A stretch of 64,000 nt of DNA, taken from Chrysophaeum taylorii. Lineage: Eukaryota; Sar; Pelagophyceae; Pelagomonadales; Pelagomonadaceae. Shown piece after piece: positions 32,144 to 41,702 of the stretch. The notes under the pieces were generated by a model. It made no database searches. It was not told where the DNA came from and saw only the letters and a list, made by a program, of their open reading frames with translations. The stretch lies in NCBI GenBank assembly GCA_029834535.1, contig JAQMWT010000196.1, positions 18,620 through 82,619 on the forward strand, read 5' to 3'. The position numbers and the translations under genes are program-made. How positions within the stretch are numbered: the first letter of the stretch is position 1; the number at the start of each line of letters is the position of its first letter.

Positions 32144-32642
32144 CCTCACCGAGGTCCTGTTCCGCCGGCTGCGGTGTTTCCACGCGCAGTGCGCCCGCGT
32201 CATGTGTCGTGTGACCCGGAAACACACCTGGTTCCACCACATCTCAACGGAGATCCTGCTGCGGCGCCTCGGCCTCGAGTCCTTTCGACGTCTATGTCAC
32301 GCGCCGCCAGCTCCGCTGGGCCGGTCACGTCGCCCGCATGCCCTTCTCCCGACTCCCTCGCAAGATGCTCTCGTCTTGGGTCCGCTCCAAGCGCCCACCG
32401 GGGGCTCCGCAGATGACGTACGGGAGGTCGCTCGCCAAGGCACTCCGGAAATGCGACATCCCCTTCAACTCGTGGCACGACCTCGCACAAGACCGCGCGC
32501 AGTGGCGGGCCGCCATCCACGCCCTTTCATCCCTCGCCTCTACCCCAACTGTGTGATTTTTGCTCTGTGATCCTGGTCCGGCTACTGCCGGCCCAGCCTG
32601 GCTCCCATGCGCGGGAGAGGTCCGAAGATAGTTAGTTAGTTA
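32144..32642 (+). mobile_element. LINE family 2, 3' end of reverse-transcriptase ORF
   Basis: After a one-base frameshift near 32285 the protein reads TRRQLRWAGHVARMPFSRLP, then MLSSWV, GAPQMTYGRSL and WHDLAQDRAQWRAAIHAL. This is the standard C-terminus of non-LTR retrotransposon RT proteins (LRW.GHV.RM....P...L, ...A.DR..WR). Upstream is CARVMCRVTRKHTWFHHIST. A ~100-base 3' UTR ends in (AGTT)3-4. The 10-bp repeat GTAAGGAGTG flanks it at 32134-32143 and 32643-32652. Confidence 0.8.
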
Positions 32643-32661
32643 GTAAGGAGTGTGGCGTATA

Positions 32662-33023
32662 CCCTGATCGCCGACCGTGTGGTTGCGATGGAGGACGGTG
32701 CCTCATGAATCCTGAGCCTTGCGAGGGCATCCGCCCTCCCGGCGTAGGTTGGCACCTATTCGCCTCCCGGGCGGGCCGGTTGGCAGCCGGAACGTTCGCA
32801 GTGGGACGGGGTATGGCCGGGGGGCGCAGACGGAAGGTTATCGACGAGTTGGTTGTCAGTCACATCGCGGTCTCCTCGTCGCATGGTGACAAGTTTGATG
32901 ATCACTCTCCGCCGACCCACCTTTCGGCGCCCCTCGTCTACAGGCCCGTGATTCCGGACTGGCTCCTGTCGGTCCGGCCTGGCTCCCATGCTCGGGAGAG
33001 GTCTGAAGTTAGTTAGTTAGTTA
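32662..33023 (+). mobile_element. SINE-like element sharing the family 2 tail (362 bp)
   Basis: Non-coding. Its last ~65 bases (gcctggctcccatg, cgggagaggtc, gaagttag) match the 3' end of LINE family 2, including the (AGTT)n tail, while the rest differs. It is flanked by GTGGCGTATA at 32652-32661 and 33024-33033. A shorter relative lies at 47796-48033. No convincing pol III A/B boxes were seen, so it may instead be a LINE-derived deletion product. Confidence 0.65.
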
Positions 33024-33078
33024 GTGGCGTATAGGAGTACCAGAGAGTCATATACGATATGGGTCAACTCCCTGGAGA

Positions 33079-33428
33079 GGGTTTTCTCTCCGAGACTTAT
33101 CACGGCTTTTCCTCATCCTTACACCCCTTCCTCTCTCTTTCCGCTTCACCAGATAAAAACAGACAAGAACCTCGCCTGGTTCTTCCATTCGACCTTTGGA
33201 ATAATCCACCCTTGCGCGCCGTAAGGTCCAGAGTACGTTGTTTTGTTTATCTGGCAGTAGTTCTGTTCCTCATTACCGGTGTGAAAGCTTCTCCGGGGGT
33301 TGTGTCCCCTGGGAGGTGAGGAGTCTATTCCTACGTCCGTGGTAGCACGTGGTAAGCGGAATGGTCTGATCACATCCGAGACCGCATGCGGTCTCTACCG
33401 TAACACTGGAGGGGGTCAAACCTCTCCA
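33079..33428 (+). repeat. Copia LTR fragment, 3' part
   Basis: Begins gagggttttctctccgagac and ends gggggtcaaacctctcca, following the subtype A LTR in plus orientation. No primer binding site follows, so no internal element is attached. Confidence 0.7.
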
Positions 33429-33599
33429 TCCTGAGGACTGTTCAGCTACGTATACCACTCAGGCACTGGCAAATGAATCTCCAATTAATCGCGACGATGT
33501 CCAAGCTCGCCACGAAGCTGACGAAATCAAGTTGGACCAACTTGAGGCCAAGCCTTCGTGTGCTCTCTCTCCAATGAGTACGCTTATACCAAAGTCTTA
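33429..33599. other. No feature recognised
   Basis: 170 bases between the copia LTR end and the gypsy LTR similarity. An open frame passes through it but shows no motif. Confidence 0.35.
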
Positions 33600-34029
33600 T
33601 CCTCCAGGGTCACTTGTCAAGACTTTTAGAGGTGTAGTGGTTTTCTCAGACACCCGCCCCTCTTGGCCGGACCAGGGGCCTCAACAACCCTGTCTCCCAA
33701 CCCGAACCGCGGGTGAAACCACCACACGCCCGGTCTCAGCGCAAACACACACGCCATCTCGAAAATCGGACAATCAAAAGAGGGTAATAGCAAGAAGAAA
33801 CCACCCACTTCCTTCATGCACCACACACACACACACCCCTCTTAACAGTCGACCTTTAAAGACAGCAAGAAAGCAATACAAATGCCTGGTACATTGGGTT
33901 CAGTGGAAGCGCAGGTGAAGGTGTCAAGATGACACCCCCCCCCATAATTGCAAGGTCAGTACTAGGGCAACAACCAGGGTAAGTCAGGTGGCAGGCAAGC
34001 AAGTGGGGGGAATGGGCGTTACTGCCACA
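33600..34029 (-). repeat. 3' LTR of G1 (partial)
   Basis: Starts TGTGGCAGTAACGCCCATTC at 34029 and follows the G2 LTR (TGTGGCGGTAATAACCATTC), sharing gtgtcat.cttgacacc, cacctgc, a gtgtggtgg..cacccg.ggttc block and gaggggcgggtg. The far end is not defined because only part aligns. Confidence 0.65.
33797..33863 (+). mobile_element. 67-bp LINE-like family 1 tail in the gypsy LTR
   Basis: Ends cccctcttaacagtcgacct, then ttaaagac. The direct repeat AGCAAGAA flanks it at 33789-33796 and 33864-33871. The G2 LTR has no such sequence at the matching place, confirming the insertion. Confidence 0.75.
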
Positions 34030-34042
34030 GGAGCCCCCTACT
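34030..34042 (-). promoter_or_regulatory. Polypurine tract of G1
   Basis: Minus-strand AGTAGGGGGCTCC directly precedes the LTR start TGTGG. The G run is the likely plus-strand primer. Confidence 0.55.
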
Positions 34043-34064
34043 TGAGATGAAGTCGTCCTCGACT

Positions 34065-34781
34065 TCAAGGGTGACGAAGGTCACGCTCACGAATGGTACG
34101 GTAACCTCGGTCAGCTACATCAGCAGGAACTTTGTTGCTGTGGAGACCGAAGTTACTGACGAGGACGTCGATTTCATCCGGGCGAAAATCAGTCACACAG
34201 GGTTCACAGCTCCCCATGTTGGGTCGTAGGCGTGCGAAGCTACTTCCATCAGGGTCCTTGTATTCTGGTCTTAAACGTCGCTCAGCCAGAAGCTTAGTAG
34301 GATCAAAAACACGAGGATCATCGCGCGGTCCCAAATCGGTATAGTAGTGAAGCGCAACTGTATCATTGTCATGATCGTATTCTTCATAGACTTCGGCAAC
34401 GTAGATACGCTTCTTCCACGCGTTGGATCGTCCTTTAACCCTGAAAATCACGAACTTACCATGTTTGAAACGGTCGCGGTCTGAAGGTAAATGCAGAGGG
34501 GCTGAAGAAGTGTCGATGGTTGGGACTGTCAAAGGCACAATCTCTTGTACAGATACTACAACCGAATCAGCATCATCGTCGTTGACGTTCTGAATTTCGT
34601 AAACGACGGGAGAGATCTTTCTGGTAACTATGTAAGGCCCGCGCCGAATGGGACGTAGCTTGTGGCGCGTCTTAGGCACGAAACGCAGAACATAATCACC
34701 TGGGGAAAACTGGATGTCAATTTGGTGGGCATCATAGCCGAGTTTTTGGCTCTCCTGTGCTTTGCGGTGAGCTCGTGTAAC
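34065..34781 (-). pseudogene. Ty3/gypsy integrase C-terminal region
   Basis: The frame reads RAHRKAQESQKLGYDAHQID, then FSPGDYVLRFV, KLRPIRRGPYIVTRKI and VVYEIQN, the classic gypsy integrase tail with a GPY motif, followed by ~150 residues to a stop just before the polypurine tract. The preceding ~50 codons of the open frame (34782-34958) are copia LTR sequence and not integrase. The catalytic core is missing. Confidence 0.8.
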
Positions 34782-35157
34782 TGGAGAGATTTGACCCTCT
34801 CCGGGTACATGGTAGAGACTGCGTGCAGTCTTAGGCGTGTACAGACCATTCCGCTTGTCACATGCTACTACACAAGGTAGGGATTTAGGCCCTAACTCCT
34901 TAAGGACATTAAGTCCCATAGAAGCGTTCACACTGACAATGAGGAATGAAGCCTCCATTAATTAAACAGAAAACCCCATACCTGACGGTACGCACCTGGA
35001 GGTCTACTCCTTGTTGGAAGTGAACTGCAGATCTAATTCTTCATAATCTGAAAGTCATAATGGCGGAAGGGTAAGGAAGGAAAGAGGGAAAGCCGTATTG
35101 CGGAGAGAAAACCCTCTTGTGGAGGTAGGTGTGAAAGGAGTGAGATGTTCCAGTGTC
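34782..35157 (-). repeat. Copia LTR, subtype B, truncated
   Basis: Begins TGGAGAGATTTGACC and matches the element B LTRs closely up to ttccagtgtcgcc near 35157, then diverges about 30 bases before the expected end. It could be a solo LTR or the 3' LTR of element D, which lies to its right in the same orientation. Confidence 0.8.
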
Positions 35158-35960
35158 GCCAAGTCACTTTTCAATCCCCATCTTAAGACCTCCACACATC
35201 ACCATCATTCTCCTTCTGCTGCTTTCTCTTGAGCTATCAAGATCTCCTTCCTGTATTTGGTACTCTCGATTTCTCGAGGGGTTGCAGAGAAAACTGCAGA
35301 CTCCTGCTCTGAATACTCTGCATTCGCATAATACTCTTCAGACGACCACCTCTGAGGTACCTGTTTCACTAGGTATACCTGCTGCTTATGACAGCTCTCC
35401 TAGAGAGACAGAGCTCGCAGCACCCTCCACACCAAACACCACAATCAGCCAGCCTGCTCGGGTAAGTTCTCCGAAGGATTCTAAAGTGCAGTGGTAAGAG
35501 ATCTGAAGAACCATCCCGCCACACCGTGTGAGTATGGCAGGTTAGAGTTCAGGGAACAGGTTTGTGCCCCTAGCCTCAGCACTCGACAGACGACACCTAG
35601 AACTACACCTAGGTTAACATGCAAAACTACTTACCTACGGGACGCGCTAAGTCATGAGATGAGCTTGGAGCACATTCTAGGGACCATCGGAAAGTACGAA
35701 AAGAGAAGAAGAAGGGTAAGGAAGTGATGTCATTCTCAACGGACGGCGCAAGGGCTAGAGACTGCAGATTTCGCTGCACCCCCTGGAGAAAGTAAGAATG
35801 CCAAAAGAAAAAAAGGTGGTCTTGATAGCTCAAGAGAAAACAAGAGGAGCGTGAAGTGAGGTGAGACGACTCCGAATTAAGCTTCTGCATAGCTTAGGGT
35901 GGAGTAATTCCAGAGAAGGAAACTCCTTGGGAGGACTTGGAAGACTTGGTAAGTGAGGTT
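35158..35960. repeat. Imperfect inverted repeat around a short non-coding segment
   Basis: The plus-strand block at about 35215-35305 (tttctcttgagctatcaaga, then ctgcaga) reappears inverted at about 35755-35850. Arms are roughly 90-110 bases and imperfect. The ~450 bases between have no coding signal. Confidence 0.5.
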
Positions 35961-35974
35961 ACTCCTCCTTAAAG

Positions 35975-37535
35975 TCATTTATCAAGGGCACCAGAAGGAA
36001 AAGACGACGCCAGCAGTGACGTGGCGTTTGGCATCATAGTAGGTTGGGTTTGCTCAAGCTGCTCGAGGTCAGTTTTGTCGTCTTCGTTGATAGCCTGGTC
36101 ATCCTCGTCGTCGTTGTTATCGTTGATGTCTAGAGCAAGGTGTGGAGTATTACTTTGAGTGGCAGAGGAGTACTCAGGAATCAAGCGAAATGTAAACTCT
36201 GGCATTTGATCGAAAACCTTGGGGGTGAGTTCACTTAGTGCGAGTCATCACGGCGATCTTCGAGAGAATGTGGCTTGGCAAAGGGGTCGTGTAGAGGATC
36301 GGCATCTAGTTGAAGACATGGATGCCGTAGAGTCGAACAAAAAGCCTGCCGGAGTTGAAGCAAGCGGCCGTCCGTGACTTGGCGGTTAAGCCGATGCTGA
36401 GCTTCGAGAGATAGAGAAAGTCGCGACAATAATTCGCATATCTTGTAAAGAGTGGTCAGATGGACATTGACGTTAGAAGTCGGAGGGAAGAGGCGACCTT
36501 CAAGTAAATTCACCAGGGTGACTGCTGCTAAGAGTTCAGCATGCAGTTTGTTGTTATCTGAAGATGAGGTCTGGATTTTCCTTGCCTGAGTTTCGACTAA
36601 AGTCTTTAGCGAAGCAAATTCTAGAGACTATAATAAGCCTTTGGAGTGATTTCATCAACACCACATTGTTGCGCAAATGGAACAGCTGATGAAGAAGAGG
36701 GAGATGGTTAAGGTTCAGTAGAAGCATCGTCAACTGATTGACCTGGGTAGTTTAACGACGTTTCGGTCGCATCAGTGGGAACATGTACTATTTCTGTGTA
36801 CAATTGAGGAAACCGGTAGAAGAGTTGTTTAAGGAACTCTTCTGTTTCTTCGTCAGTGAAGCTAGATGATTGCGTCTCCTCAATAATAGATGGAAGCCGG
36901 TCGTCGGCAGAAGTGGCGACATAGGTGGAAATATGAGTAATAGGAGAGTCCGCGATTAATTCGAGCACTGGCGGGTAAAACTAGATTTGATCAGCGATTG
37001 GCGCTTGAAAAGCGCACGCGCAATGGTTACTAGTAAGGAGAAGTGTTCCAAATGCATAAGTGTAGCGTAGTTGAGTTTGAGCACAAGTGCTGACTGGTTA
37101 GAGTCATTAGAGGTGGGTGAATCTAGTATTAGATCTTAGGGCAAGTCAGCGTGTTGGGAGATTAATTTTAACAGCAGCGCCTCAAGATCCGCGAGCAAGT
37201 AATACGTGCGAATCAGCACACAGGTGACCAGCAGGGCACGAGGCACAAGGAGGATGGTAGGTGGTGTAGTTGCGAGCTACAATGATGATGCTATCTTCCA
37301 CATGGTCAACATTGAGGCAAGCCCGACACACAAGTGCAGTTAAAGCAGTCGCGGAGAGAAAACAATTAGCTTTCTGTTCTTGGCTGGATAAGTAGGTTGT
37401 AGTCTCCTCAGGCACGATAGTAGGGATTTTCCTTGTAAAGATGTCCGTGCAAATACCCAGTGAAACACCAGTGTTTATACACGGGGAAATATATCGGTGA
37501 CCATAAGATATTCCATCTTTGGTCCCCGTCAGCAA
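35975..37535 (-). pseudogene. Element D region positionally equivalent to the element B 3' ORF
   Basis: Four minus-strand open pieces, 37182-37535, 36708-36968, 36235-36513 and 35975-36205. The last is acidic (LDINDNNDDEDDQ, EDDKTDLEQLEQ), like the C-terminus of the element B ORF. Direct sequence similarity is weak, so the correspondence rests mainly on position and composition. Confidence 0.4.
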
Positions 37536-38218
37536 ATGGTAGATTTGATAGCTGGGGCGTCGGCATGTGTTTTAACGATAGGTGCCCTCATAGAGAAGAA
37601 GGACGAGAGCTAAAAAAAGCATAATGGTTCATCGCAGGCATAGATATTTGTAAGAACATCGAGCAGCGCAGTATTAGCAGTCGATAGCAGGAAGTGAGTT
37701 ACGGGCACCCGGGACGTCTCACTGACAGGGAGACCGGTTTAGAACGCGTTGAGGTCAAAGGTGAGGCAACTGGCGAGTGTGATAGTGGGGGGGGTGCTGT
37801 CTTTGCCTTTTACGGCATTTTCAGCTGTGCGACAGAGAAATTGAGAAACGTCATCACGAGAGGAAGTGTTCCTGCGAAAGGACTCTGGAGACTGCAGGGA
37901 GTTAGCGGGGCCAAAAGAGCGCGGTGGCTCTCTGCGTCCCGGATACAGTGCTCGAGGAAATGAACGCTATCCCGGTTGAAGAGGCATCAGCGACTCCTGT
38001 TAGAGATCCTGTGGTAAAAGAAAGGGGCTAGTTTAATGGCATTGCGATCACTGGGGTAAACATAATTCATTGCTTTTCCCTGGATTGACATGCATGCCCA
38101 TCAGTGACCGAAACGCAGAGAATTCCGCTGCAAGAGGCTGGTGAACCCATAGCAACATTTAATTTGCCTGGAATACGATGAACTCGGATCTTTCGTAGGG
38201 CGAAATATTCTCGATTTT

Positions 38219-38975
38219 TTACCACCTGGTAGAGAAAGCTTTGCTACGAGAAGGTCCATCTGGGTTGTTAGAAGTATGGACCGCGGCAGCGTTATCAGAC
38301 AACAGATGTAGACTCCTAATGAAGCTCAAGTCTTCGGCGATGGGGCTATCATCGTCATCGTAGTCGGCTATTGGATCCTTTTTTGCATTCGCATCAACGT
38401 AGAAGATAGTGTTAAATACAAAGGAAAGTTCTAACAGGAGCTTCCTGAGCCAAAAAGCTTCGTCAGCGCAGATGCCAAGGGCGATGAGCTCTACGTCATG
38501 AGTTGAAGACGACACGATCGGTTGGAGCTTGCTCTTCCAAGAGATTAAGCAGCCAAAGAAGTAGAAAACGAAGCCTGTAGTGGACTTCCGATTCTCCTGA
38601 GAGAGAGAGGGTGCATTATCAGCGTCAACATCGCAACCATAGGGTCGAACTTGGCAGAGGCAATTTGGTCAGATTGGTAATCAACCATAGTGGAAAGAGC
38701 GACTCTGTTAGCGGAAATAATGCGAATGTGAGTTTCAATCGCGTTGCCTTTTGGATAGAACCAAAGACGCAGTGCTCTGTTCTCTGGCTTGACAAGGTAG
38801 CGCAGTAGGGTGTGTAGCATCTGCACGTGCACGTAGATTGGTGAATGTATCCCCCTGGAACACCCCTGGAACAGCGCCCCAATGCTTGCGAGAAGTCCGG
38901 ACGACGAGCTGTTTGCATAAACACCATCTTACCCAAGAGGGTAGCGAGGTGCCCGTTAATGTAGACTTCGACATC
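38219..38975 (-). pseudogene. Element D RT end and RNase H
   Basis: Fragments in different frames read LGKMVFMQTARRPDFSQALG and RCSRG, then LRYLVKPENRALRLWFYPKG, ASAKFDPMVAM, THDVELIALGICADEAFWLR and LLSDNAAAVHTSNNPDGPSR with KAFSTRW. They follow element B RNase H in order. Several indels make it nonfunctional. Confidence 0.75.
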
Positions 38976-39458
38976 GGAAGAAGGCGAACCTGCCTTCTCT
39001 CTGCTTCTTTTCTTTTCCCTTGAACTCTTCTAGAGCTTCTAGCGTCACGCCTTATTGCCCTGCTCCCTTCTTCCTACTTTAACCGCCCCCTTTTGCGTTC
39101 TCGCTTCTTCCTTGTTTCCCTCTGCGCTAATCCATTCTGGCTCTTTAAGCCCGGGGGTTTCTTACCACAAGAACAATATCCCTGATGCTTGTACCTTCTT
39201 TGCCCTCCTTCTCCCGCCTCCCCATTTCGCCTTCTTTTTTTTTGCTCTATTCCTGCATCCATCCTTCTTTAGTGTTCGCACTTCTTTGTGCTGCTCCTCT
39301 TCTTTTTCTCCGTTGGCAACTTACTTCCCCCTTGGCGCTTCCTTGCTTCTTCTTCGCTTCCCTCTCCGGTTGTGCGCCCTACATACTTTCTGTTGAGCCT
39401 AGGAGTCGCCTACTACACTAAGAAGGACAGGCAGAAAGCGAGAAAGACTGAACAAGCA

Positions 39459-39529
39459 GCCCCCATACAACGCACCACAGCCTTCAAGCACCCACACGCA
39501 CCACCCCCCTCTTAGCAGTCGACCATTAA
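39459..39529 (+). mobile_element. 71-bp LINE-like family 1 tail, present only in tandem unit 1
   Basis: Ends ccccctcttagcagtcgacc, then attaa. Flanked by the 16-bp repeat AAAGACTGAACAAGCA at 39443-39458 and 39530-39545. Unit 2 has a single copy of this 16-mer (about 43708-43723) and no insert, so it preserves the empty site. Confidence 0.9.
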
Positions 39530-39685
39530 AAAGACTGAACAAGCACATCTGCCGTGGACCCTATACGCGGATAGCGGTGCGCCCTATACCTGGTAGCCAA
39601 GATTCGGTTGAGGTTCAAGATCGACAAATTTTAAACCCTTGTCCCAAAGATCGCGTTGAGAAGCGTGCAAAGCAAAAACAGAAGC

Positions 39686-40297
39686 ATGTTCTCCAAGGTC
39701 GTTCTCGCGCTTTGCCTCACGTCGGCTGCTGCCTTCGCGCCCGTGGCCTCCCACGCAGCCCCCAAGACCGTTGTCAAGGCCTTCGAGACCGAGCTCGGCG
39801 TCCAGGCCCCGCTCGGCTTCTTTGACCCTCTCGGCCTCCTCGCGGATGCCGACCAGGAGAAATTCGAGCGCCTCCGCTACGTCGAGATCAAGCACGGCCG
39901 CATCTCGATGCTTGCCGTCCTCGGCCAGATCGTGACAAAGGCGGGGATCTTCCTCCCGGGTACCATCGACTACTCGGGCACCAAGTTCTCCGATGTCCCC
40001 ACTGGGTTCGGTGCCTTCTCCGCGATCCAACCGGCCGGCATCGCCCAGATCGTCGCCTTCGTCGGCTTCCTCGAGCTCTTCGTGATGAAGGACTCGGCCA
40101 ACGGCGCCGCTCCCGGCGAGTTCCCGGGCGACTTCCGCAACGGCGCGTTGGACTTCGGCTGGGACACGTTCTCGGCTGAGGAGAAGCTGAGCAAACGTGC
40201 GATCGAGCTGAACAACGGCCGCGCTGCCATGATGGGCATCCTCGCGCTCATGGTCCACGAGGAGCTCGGTGTTTCCCTCTGGCCGGGTGGCATCTAA
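39686..40297 (+). CDS. Fucoxanthin-chlorophyll a/c binding protein, copy 1
   Basis: A 203-residue intronless frame. The second Met (39686) is chosen over one 30 bases upstream because it gives a proper signal peptide, MFSKVVLALCLTSAAAFAP; the AAAFAP end is the ASAFAP-type cleavage motif that sends proteins into complex plastids. Helix 1 is ERLRYVEIKHGRISMLAVLG (residues 61-80) with the chlorophyll-ligand Glu and Arg; helix 2 is QPAGIAQIVAFVGFLELFV (115-133); helix 3 is KRAIELNNGRAAMMGILALM (170-189). The protein sits in the thylakoid membrane and feeds light energy to the photosystems. The translated product is identical to copy 2. GC-rich, optimised codons suggest high expression. The exact subfamily (Lhcf or Lhcr) cannot be fixed by eye. 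Confidence 0.93.
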   Translation: MFSKVVLALCLTSAAAFAPVASHAAPKTVVKAFETELGVQAPLGFFDPLGLLADADQEKFERLRYVEIKHGRISMLAVLGQIVTKAGIFLPGTIDYSGTKFSDVPTGFGAFSAIQPAGIAQIVAFVGFLELFVMKDSANGAAPGEFPGDFRNGALDFGWDTFSAEEKLSKRAIELNNGRAAMMGILALMVHEELGVSLWPGGI

Positions 40298-41702
40298 GTG
40301 CAATCACAGCATCGCTCCGGCCGCGACGGCCGCGCCTTTTTCTTGCACATGAACCCAAGAGGATGACGTGAACCTAGGTAGATAAACAATGATGTGGGTC
40401 ATATCTCTAGCCTCCCTTCGTCGGGGTAGTGCGACAAAGTCGAATTTCCTGGTGAAGAGGGGGGTGGCTAGGATGTGCGCGATACTACAAGCTCATCTCG
40501 TTCGGAGATTAGGCGCGCAAAAGAACCAGAGAATGCTATAACGGATTACAGCATGTGTGGCAAAGACGACACGTATGACTGGAAGGCTCTTTGGCCTACT
40601 GCAGCAAATTGCGGTATGCGATCGCAGCGCGGCAATGCGCTTTGCGCTTTCTTGCTTCAGCCTGCGCTGTCCTCTAAGGTTTTCGTCCTTTCTTCCTCCT
40701 CATCTGCGCTCATCCATTCTGGCTCTTTTCGAGCCTGGGAGTTGCTCACAATAACATGAAAATAATAGGTACCTCCTTTGCACTACATTCCTTTATCACG
40801 TGCCACCTTCAGCCCCCATCCTTTGACTTCCCTTCCGCAATTCTGCCTTCTGGCTCTTTGAGCCTGGCAGATGTTCTTTTCTCTTTCTCTGCGATCATCC
40901 ATTCTGGCTCTTTGATCCTGGGAGTTGCTTATCATAAATAAAAAACTGGCTTCGAGCCTCGGAGTTCCTACCCATAAGAATAATACGCTCATTCGTCGAG
41001 CTCAACTGCGTTTTGTCGCCATTTTCCCTGTCTTCGAATCCCGCCACGCTGCAAATGCCAAATGGCTCACCTCTGTTGCCACGGACCGCACACGTTTCGG
41101 GTGGGTCGAGGGCACCATCGTGTGGGCCAGCTCAAATGATGTGCAACTTGCTGGGGGTGGTCCGCTCCCCGGCTCCGCCACTGCAACTGATTGAACAGTC
41201 GTCGATCTTACGCTCGCTGTTGGTTGGCCGGCGCCTGATATTACCAAGTTGCAGCGGGTGTGCCACGAGAACGAGGTTTGGTGGTCCACCTCCTTCCTAG
41301 CGGCGGACGGATATTTTTTTCATGACGCATGCATTCCTCCTTCGGCGGTGGAACGTGCTTGGTTCGCCGGGCGCTTAAAGACATTACTCCATGTTCATAC
41401 TTTCGGTCTTGTTGGGCCAGGTTTCGGGCTGGTCGCGCAATGGTAGGTGTCACCCGTGGTGGCGTTGTCTTGTGCATGGTTGACGGTCACCTGCGCATAG
41501 TTAAGGTGTGCAAGACACGGATGATGATAACGCGCTTGTCTGTGAATTGGAATCCGACAAACCACCGAGAGCTGCATCCAGACGCAGCTGACTGATAAGT
41601 CGAAGAGGGTTGGTATGAGGGTCGTGTCCACGGCTTTCGGGCAGCGGCAGACACACTCACATCCTTCTTTGCGCTGGTGGCGACCAACTGGGATCCTAAA
41701 GC
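40298..41702 (+). other. Spacer between LHC copy 1 and the RNase H-like frame
   Basis: Starts with the LHC 3' UTR containing the inverted repeat cggccgcgacggccg near 40320. It then carries hairpin motifs at 40711-40980. From 40925 to 41590 some open frames (RFGWVEGTIVWASSNDVQL, LQRVCHENEVWWSTSFLAAD) occur in both units but match nothing I know. Confidence 0.45.
40711..40980 (+). repeat. Cluster of GGCTC-TTT-GAGCC hairpin motifs
   Basis: Four copies of a ~30-base motif, catccattctggctctttga, gcctgggagttgcttac and variants, near 40713, 40848, 40893 and 40944. The core GGCTCTTTGAGCC can fold into a 5-bp stem with a 3-base loop. Further copies lie near 39133, 39396, 43355, 43661, 44891, 45026, 45071, 45123 and 47537. 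Confidence 0.7.

Larger units (their letters stand above)
30947..33078 (-). repeat. Copia LTR, subtype A, split by three insertions
   Basis: LTR pieces lie at 30947-30989 (acacaagtagggaatacgtt), 31918-32143, 32643-32661 and 33024-33078, and they align in order with the LTR at 4195-4604, including the end gggtcaactccctgga at 33060-33078. Only the first ~100 bases (towards the primer side) are missing. Confidence 0.75.
30811..33428. mobile_element. Cluster of opposed copia LTR pieces with three nested non-LTR insertions
   Basis: From left to right: plus-oriented LTR 5' part, minus-oriented LTR interrupted by three elements, plus-oriented LTR 3' part. The two plus parts overlap by ~40-60 bases of LTR sequence (both contain ggttttctctccnag..tatcacggcttt), so they are not one LTR simply split in two. 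Each nested insertion has its own direct repeat, listed separately. Confidence 0.7.
33600..34781 (-). mobile_element. Ty3/gypsy element G1, 3' end
   Basis: On the minus strand: integrase C-terminal region, purine tract, then the start of the 3' LTR, which is interrupted by a LINE-like tail. The upstream boundary is made by a copia LTR at 34782. The LTR is recognised by similarity to the 5' LTR of G2 at 60869. Confidence 0.75.
35975..38990 (-). mobile_element. Ty1/copia element D, decayed 3' half
   Basis: Minus-strand RT/RNase H similarity at 38219-38975 is followed by ~2.2 kb (38218-35975) of broken frames lying where element B has its additional ORF. The right end stops abruptly at the LHC tandem unit. 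The stretch 37536-38218 shows no similarity I can name. Confidence 0.65.

Noticed and set aside
39656-39686. The upstream ATG of the LHC gene
   Set aside because: It adds a basic ten-residue leader before the signal peptide, which would spoil the N-terminal targeting structure; the second ATG is preferred.
39584-40303. A 239-residue antisense frame over LHC copy 1 (and 43763-44482 over copy 2)
   Set aside because: It mirrors the strongly biased codons of the LHC gene; the plus strand has the complete LHC protein with presequence and three helices.
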